DNA of 64,000 nt from Zanthoxylum bungeanum (Eukaryota; Streptophyta; Magnoliopsida; Sapindales; Rutaceae). The DNA is taken from NCBI GenBank assembly GCA_019454045.1, contig SKCR01033467.1, positions 124,001 through 188,000 of the forward strand, read 5' to 3'. The translations under genes were made by a program, and so were the position numbers. The notes under the pieces were generated by a model. The model searched no databases, had not been told where the DNA came from, and was given only the letters and a program-made list of their open reading frames with translations. Below are positions 58,585 through 64,000 of this stretch, piece after piece (within the stretch, counting starts at the first letter, position 1; each line of letters opens with the position of its first letter).

Positions 58585-58708
58585 GAGGTTATCACAGACT
58601 CTTATAAGAAACACATTTTCTAGATTCGAACTCGGAATCTCACATCTCAGAATCTCAATGTGAGATCCTGACCCTACACCGTCAAGTTACTCCTTTGGGG
58701 ACACTCCA
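58585..58708 (-). mobile_element. SINE (family S), 3'-truncated
   Basis: Minus strand: GTCCCCAAAGGAGTAACTTG + ACGGTGTAGGGTC (head), GAGTTCGAATCTAG (B box), GTTTCTTATAAGAGTCTGTG; the 3' part is missing. Confidence 0.65.
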
Positions 58709-58724
58709 ACTCTCTTTATAAGTA

Positions 58725-59198
58725 AATAACTAAAGTGAAGAATAATAGAGAAACTAAAATATTGTGAGTAGATAAAGTGGGCTATTAATCTAAATTTCTA
58801 TAGAATAGAAAATATAGAAATGATGGGATTGCACTAACAAAACCAAGGGCCAAGTAATTAAACATAATTATTAAATCTTATATATGAATGATATCACAAT
58901 AATTCATGGTGTGTTTATTCCAATGGAGTGTGACCAATTCATAATTTCTAGAAAATACATATGACCAATTCACGTTCCTAATTCTTATAATTGATGTGGA
59001 TGTATCATTTTATGCAATAATTAATCATCATAAGAGAATTTTAACTGGAGGGACCGAAATTTAAGTTTTGGGTTTGAAATTTAGATATTATAATCACATC
59101 AGCTAATCCTGACCTTATGAGAAAATTAAATTGTTGATTTTCTAGTAAAAAACAGTTTCATTTTCATGATATTAAAAAGGGCATGACATAATATTGGC
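58725..59198 (-). repeat. Segmental duplication, copy 2 (inverted partner of 38.0-38.7 kb)
   Basis: Inverted, colinear match to 37995-38705 without the SINE: on the minus strand GGAACGTGAATTGGTCAT spans the empty insertion site. Similarity fades toward 58725. Confidence 0.7.
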
Positions 59199-59492
59199 TA
59201 AGAATTTTCCGGAAAACGAAATTATGTATGTATTCAAATAATAAATATCTTTTATAAAACTTGATTGTGTTCACACATGCAGAATGTTAGATATATATTT
59301 GATATATGTATCATTTTTTTTCCTCATTGATGTGAAAAGTTTTACTAAATATTCATGGCATAATTAACAAATTAAATTTTCTATTTTCATTTTTATTATG
59401 ATCCAAAATGATAATGTTTCTACCGATAACATTTAAATCAATCATTTTAAAATTAAAAATTTCTCAAGTGTAAATATTAACATGTTTCAATC
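59199..59492. other. AT-rich intergenic DNA
   Basis: No feature supported. Confidence 0.5.
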
Positions 59493-59500
59493 AACATAAC

Positions 59501-60177
59501 TAGGGATGGCAGTGAGTAGGGTTTGGTGCGGGTTTTCCATTACCAAACTCGCACCATACCCGTTGCGGGTTTTAATTTTCATTACCAAACCCGCACCCGC
59601 ATATAAAAATAAATTACCAAACCCGCACTGGTACCCAGCGGATTTTTTGCGGGTTTTTAAAATATTGAATTTTCTTATGCTCTTAATAATATAATATTTT
59701 TAATTAAACATTGATACTTTTTCATAACATAAAATTTTTTTTTGACAATTTGTGAATTATGACATATAAATAAAAGTTTAAAAAATTTATTACATAATGT
59801 CAAATTCATATTATCACAATTATATGCATGAATCACTATTTGAATATCCTTCATTATGTTAAATTCATATTATCAAAATTATTAAATCATGACCAAAAGT
59901 AAATCAAAAATATTAAGAGATAACGATTCAAAAATTATAAGTTAGTGAATATTTTTATATGAGAGATTTTTTTGTCCTAAAGATATAAAAAAAAAAAATT
60001 AAACTTGCGGGTAGCGGATACCCGCAGTGGGTATCCTCTGGTTTTGCTTAATTACCAAACCCGCAGCGGGTTTTATTTTAAATTACTAAACCCGCACCAA
60101 ACCCGTTATAATATTTACCAAATCATACCCATTACGGGTGAATTTTTACGAGTTTGTGGTCGAAATTGTCATCCCTA
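59501..60177. mobile_element. hAT-like MITE B, CCCGCA-rich
   Basis: 677 bp. Ends TAGGGATGGCA and TGTCATCCCTA, with perfect 8-bp duplication AACATAAC (59493-59500, 60178-60185). Both ends hold runs of ACCAAACCCGCA / GCGGGTTT motifs; the centre is AT-rich. Non-coding. Confidence 0.8.
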
Positions 60178-60185
60178 AACATAAC

Positions 60186-60748
60186 ATGAGGTTTCCGTTC
60201 TTGAAAATTAAACCCAGAAAACAGATGGAATTTTCATTTCAAAACTAAAGGGTCAGCTTTCTTTTTATTAGAAATTTGCACTTTTCCAAACCCATAAACA
60301 ATAAATAATGGATTAAATCAAAAGTTTATAAAATGTGGATATCAATTCTGTAAAATGTGAGACTATTTTTTTCGTCTCATTCTCCTCTTATTCTTCTTTT
60401 TGAAGAAACACAAATAAAATTTTCATTCAATAATATAAATAGTGGAATATAGAAGTGCTACAATGTCCAAAAATTCTATCCAAATAAAAAAGAAATAGAA
60501 TTTTCGAGCAAAACAATATTTTCTAATAGAATAATATCATATATATGTAACATTATATCGATTTACGGATACTATTTTTTTTTTTTCAAATGTGTAGTAT
60601 GAGATTTAATGGAATTTTGGATGCCAACTTAATTCGGATATGAATTTATGCTCCGATGCTCCATCTGTCGCTGAGATAATCTATATATAATAATAATAAT
60701 AATTTGTCTAAAAAAAATACTATCATACCGACGAACTCAAGTGACACA
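60186..60748. other. AT-rich intergenic DNA
   Basis: TAA microsatellite near 60686-60703. No gene. Confidence 0.5.
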
Positions 60749-60756
60749 ATATTTAG

Positions 60757-61295
60757 TAGGGGTGGCAATTTGGGTCAGGATTCGTTTATTCGTTCAATTC
60801 GATTCGTTTTAAAGCGAATACGGGTTTGAAAAAATAGATTCATTTAATAAATGGGTCAATTCGATTCGATTCATTTATTAAATGAATCGAATACGAATTT
60901 AAGCTCATTGATTATTCGTTTAGAATTCGTTTTATTATTTTTATTTACTAGTTCTTGTTAATTTTCAATTAAGATTCAAAAAATTATACTTAATTATCAT
61001 AGAAAAAATAATATTTTCGATATTTTGTGAAGTTTTTTTTGTAAATATATTAATTACATATTTCATATGTATATATTTATGAAGAATTAATGTAAATCAA
61101 GTGTGGTAAATTATTTTATTAAATAACATCATTGCCTAAATGAATAAACTAATATTCGCATTCGATTCGTTTAATACGAATCATGATATTAGGATTCGTT
61201 TAATAAACGAATCGAATACGAATCCATCACATTTTGATTCGATTCGTTTAAGATTCGATACAAATTCGATTCGTTGATTCGTTTTGTCACCCCTA
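60757..61295. mobile_element. hAT-like MITE C, ATTCGATTCG-rich
   Basis: 539 bp. Ends TAGGGGTGGCAA and TTTTGTCACCCCTA, with perfect 8-bp duplication ATATTTAG (60749-60756, 61296-61303). Runs of ATTCGATTCGTTTAATAAA lie near both ends. About 820 bp upstream of the MYB start codon. Confidence 0.8.
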
Positions 61296-61386
61296 ATATT
61301 TAGTTGTGATATGCATGATCAACTTAGCTCTTCTACAATTTTATGACATCCATGCATGCATGATCATCTTTCTCTCTTCTCTTCTC

Positions 61387-61562
61387 GTCCCTATAGGGGT
61401 GTGACTTGGCAGTGTAGGGTTCAGAATCTCACCTTGAGATCCTGAGTTTGAATCCGGTGAATACGTTTCTTGTAAGAGCCTAGGACAGTCGGGGATTTCA
61501 CCTGCTCCGCTTAAGCTCGAAAGAGATGGTTTAACGATGGGTTCCAATGATTTCAAAAAAAA
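61387..61562 (+). mobile_element. SINE (family S), complete
   Basis: CCTATAGGGGTGTGACTTGG (A-box region), GAGTTTGAATCCGG (B box), GTTTCTTGTAAGAGCCTAGG, CACCTGCTCCGCTTAAGCTC, and an end CAATGATTTC followed by nine A. It lies about 550 bp upstream of the MYB start codon. Confidence 0.75.
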
Positions 61563-62115
61563 ATGATCATCTTCTCATTCAAAATGCATCAAGTTTGAAA
61601 ATTGCTCATAAATCTTAACAATTTCATCTCAATTCCATCGCCAAGATCATCATCTTCAACATTCTTAATATAACACGAATCACGAAGTTTGAATAAGCTA
61701 AAGCCCTAAAACACAACTTCTTTTGAAAAAGAAAACGTTTCCATCTTTTTCTCTTATAAAGAGTAAGCGAAATTTAAAAACCTCATTCAATGCCACGCGG
61801 TTTTGTAATACATGCTGCAGAAGAAAGAAGTGATTAATGATAATAATAATTGTAATTGTAATACTACTGCTATTGCCATTTGCCCCACAGCTTGACTTTT
61901 GGCTCTCAGAGTAGTTAATGCATTTGCTGTCATCTTTTTGACTCATTGCCATTGCAACACCACAATCTTTTTCTATATATGCACACCAACAAGACCTTGT
62001 CTTAGACTCTTGTCTTAGCATTTTTCAAGAACCCAAAAAAAAAAAAAAATTATAAAGCTTGCATTGTGAGGGGAATTGAGAAGATTAGAAGAAGAAATTT
62101 AACCAATTTGATCAT
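61563..62115 (+). promoter_or_regulatory. Proximal promoter and 5' UTR of the MYB60-type gene
   Basis: A TATA-like CTATATATGC lies at 61973-61982, about 135 bp before the ATG, giving a 5' UTR of roughly 100 nt. Several AAAG/CTTT cores (for example 61697-61701, 61720-61735, 61744-61760) are present. AAAG is the Dof-factor core, and Arabidopsis MYB60 is reported to be controlled through such clusters in guard cells; extension to this gene is inference. Confidence 0.5.
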
Positions 62116-63314
62116 ATGGGGAGGCCACCTTGTTGTGACAAAATTGGTGTGAAGAAAGGACCATGGACTCCTGAAGAAGATATAATTTTAGTGTCTTATA
62201 TTCAAGAGAATGGCCCTGGAAATTGGAGGGCTGTTCCCACTAATACAGGTTAATTTTTTTTTTTTATTATTATTATTTTGTTTAATTATCCTAATGATTT
62301 GCGTTTTTTAGTAACCGTTTTTAGCTAATTTGTTTTCAGGATTGCTTAGATGTAGCAAAAGTTGCAGGCTTAGATGGGCTAATTACCTTAGGCCAGGGAT
62401 CAAACGTGGGAATTTCACTGATCATGAAGAGAAGATGATAATTCATCTACAAGCACTTTTAGGCAACAGGTATATATATTTTCAAAAGTGCTTTTTCCAG
62501 AAGTGCTTTTTTTTTTCCAGAAGTAATTAATGGGTAAGCATTGTTTGATGTTTGTTTCAGATGGGCTGCTATTGCTTCTTATCTTCCTCAGAGAACAGAC
62601 AATGACATCAAGAACTATTGGAACACTCACTTGAAAAAGAAGCTGAAACAAGCTGCATCTGCAGGGTGCTCTGGAGATGTGTTAGCTTCAGCTTCTTCAG
62701 AGCAAATCTCTAGGGGTCAATGGGAGAGAAGGCTGCAGACTGATATTCACATGGCTAAGCAAGCTCTATGTGAGGCCTTGTCACCAGAGAAAGCTAGTTT
62801 TTTAACAGAATTGAAGCCTGCAAATGGGTTCATTTCCTGCACAAAATCAGCAGCTCATCAAGCACCAACTTATGCATCAAGCACAGAGAACATTGCTAAA
62901 TTGCTTAAAGGGTGGGTCAGAAACTCTCCAAAAAGTGCTTCTTCATCAAACTCAGCTGCCACTCAAAGTTCAATTAACAACAATGTTAATCACATTATTG
63001 CTGGGGTAGAATCAGCTTCTAGTGAAGGGACTCCAAGCAATATTAAAGCAGAAGGCAACAACTATAATGGCATTGAATCATCAGAGGCTTTTGAATCATT
63101 TTTTGGTTTTGAGTCATTTGATTCTTCAAATTCTACTGATTTATCTCAATCAGCAGTGACACCTGAGTCTAGCCAATTGCAAGATCCGAGTGCTGATGAT
63201 CAAATGTCTCGGCTATCATTGCTTGAGAAGTGGCTGTTTGATGATCAAGGTGGGAAAGATTGCCTTAATTATCTTATATTAGATGGTGATGAGGAAACTG
63301 ATGATATGTTCTAA
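62116..63314 (+). CDS. MYB60: R2R3-MYB transcription factor, MYB60 type (subgroup 1)
   Basis: Three exons: 62116-62248 (133 bp), 62340-62469 (130 bp), 62561-63314. The 133/130-bp first exons are the standard R2R3-MYB pattern. 338 residues. R2 has Trp17, 37 and 57. R3 has Phe70, Trp89 and Trp108. The N-terminus [18 protein letters not shown] is subgroup 1. Three C-terminal blocks place it with MYB60 rather than MYB30/94/96: [19 protein letters not shown] (139-157), [20 protein letters not shown] (192-211) and [13 protein letters not shown] near the end. In Arabidopsis MYB60 is a nuclear factor of guard cells that promotes stomatal opening and is lowered by drought and ABA. No defects seen. Assignment is by remembered family sequence. 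Confidence 0.92.
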
Positions 63315-64000
63315 AGAGAGAGAGGATCTGGTTTTAGGGTTATGATTAAAGACTCTTTTTGATTTGTGTATTTGTTTTTTTTTTTTTTGCACTTGATCAT
63401 CTTCTACTAATCAATCATTATAATTCCATAGTGGTCTTAATTATTAAATAATCACTTCAGTACTAAGACAAAATGAAAAATTCTCAATATTATGTGATGA
63501 TGATCATATGATTTTTGTTTATTTGGAATGAACATTTAGATGATTAAAGATCTGTATAATGCCTCTATAAATCTCATTTATCATCTGAATGCTCCAATGT
63601 GATCAATTTCCTTGAGTGGATGAGATTTGATTTAAAAAAAATAAAAATACTCAAATAAAGTTGTATGAACATCTTAATTGGTAAGTGAAGGGACAAGATT
63701 TTATTTATTAGATGTTATGAGGAATTAAATTTGACTTTTTCCACCTCTTATGAGCTCTGCCTATGCATGCCTAGAAGGAAAAAAAAAAGTCAACTACCAT
63801 GCAGCTTTATATAGAATTTGGATGGTAACAAACAGTTAAAAATTAATTACATATAAATTTTTTATTCAGTAATTACCGATTATAATTTATAAAAAAAACT
63901 CAACATATCACCGAATCCAAGTCCCTTTATATAATATCAAAGCACTAGTTACATTCATTCTATGGCCAGTTAGGATTTGTGTACAAAGTTAATATAAAAT
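63315..64000. other. 3' flank of MYB60 and intergenic DNA
   Basis: T-rich 3' UTR at first (poly-T at 63377-63388), then AT-rich DNA with no further gene. Confidence 0.5.

Overview
This is AT-rich nuclear DNA from a flowering plant, most likely a eudicot. The evidence is two spliced genes with GT/AG introns and clear land-plant families, plus a dense load of plant-type LTR retrotransposons, hAT-like MITEs and tRNA-derived SINEs. Only two genes look intact. One is a six-exon receptor-like cytoplasmic kinase of the PBL34/35/36 type (20854-24335, +). The other is a three-exon R2R3-MYB that matches the MYB60 type (62116-63314, +). Nothing suggests the two genes act together; they are islands in repeats.

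Layout: 1-6.7 kb is intergenic DNA with two palindromic MITE-like foldbacks, SINE pieces and an old LTR remnant. 6.69-15.94 kb is a decayed Ty1/copia element (Copia-1) whose leader carries a nested 2.63-kb solo LTR with a perfect 5-bp target duplication. 16-20.8 kb is intergenic with SINEs, an LTR remnant and a short unidentified coding fragment. The kinase follows, and 255 bp after its stop codon lies a hAT-like MITE (24590-26747), itself split by a minus-strand LTR fragment.

27.0-38.0 kb holds two related LTR elements (X and Y), each with a perfect target duplication. They carry only a gag gene and long tandem arrays of hairpin-forming repeats before the 3' LTR. A third, 5'-truncated member (Z) lies on the minus strand at 53.6-55.9 kb. 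38-49 kb is intergenic plus degraded LTRs. 49.15-53.44 kb is a very young copia element (Copia-2) with LTRs identical by eye but with no reverse transcriptase and a mutated integrase active site. 56-62 kb holds another LTR remnant, two more hAT-like MITEs with perfect 8-bp target duplications, SINEs and an inverted duplicate of the 38-kb region. MYB60 follows, with a MITE and a SINE in its upstream 1.4 kb.

The most noteworthy system is the X/Y/Z family: gag-only, apparently mobilised in trans, with a 3' region of tandem hairpins in which stem bases covary between units and elements. Copia-2 is a second, independent case of a recently moved element that cannot encode its own replication machinery. 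All comparisons were made by eye; no database search or alignment was run.
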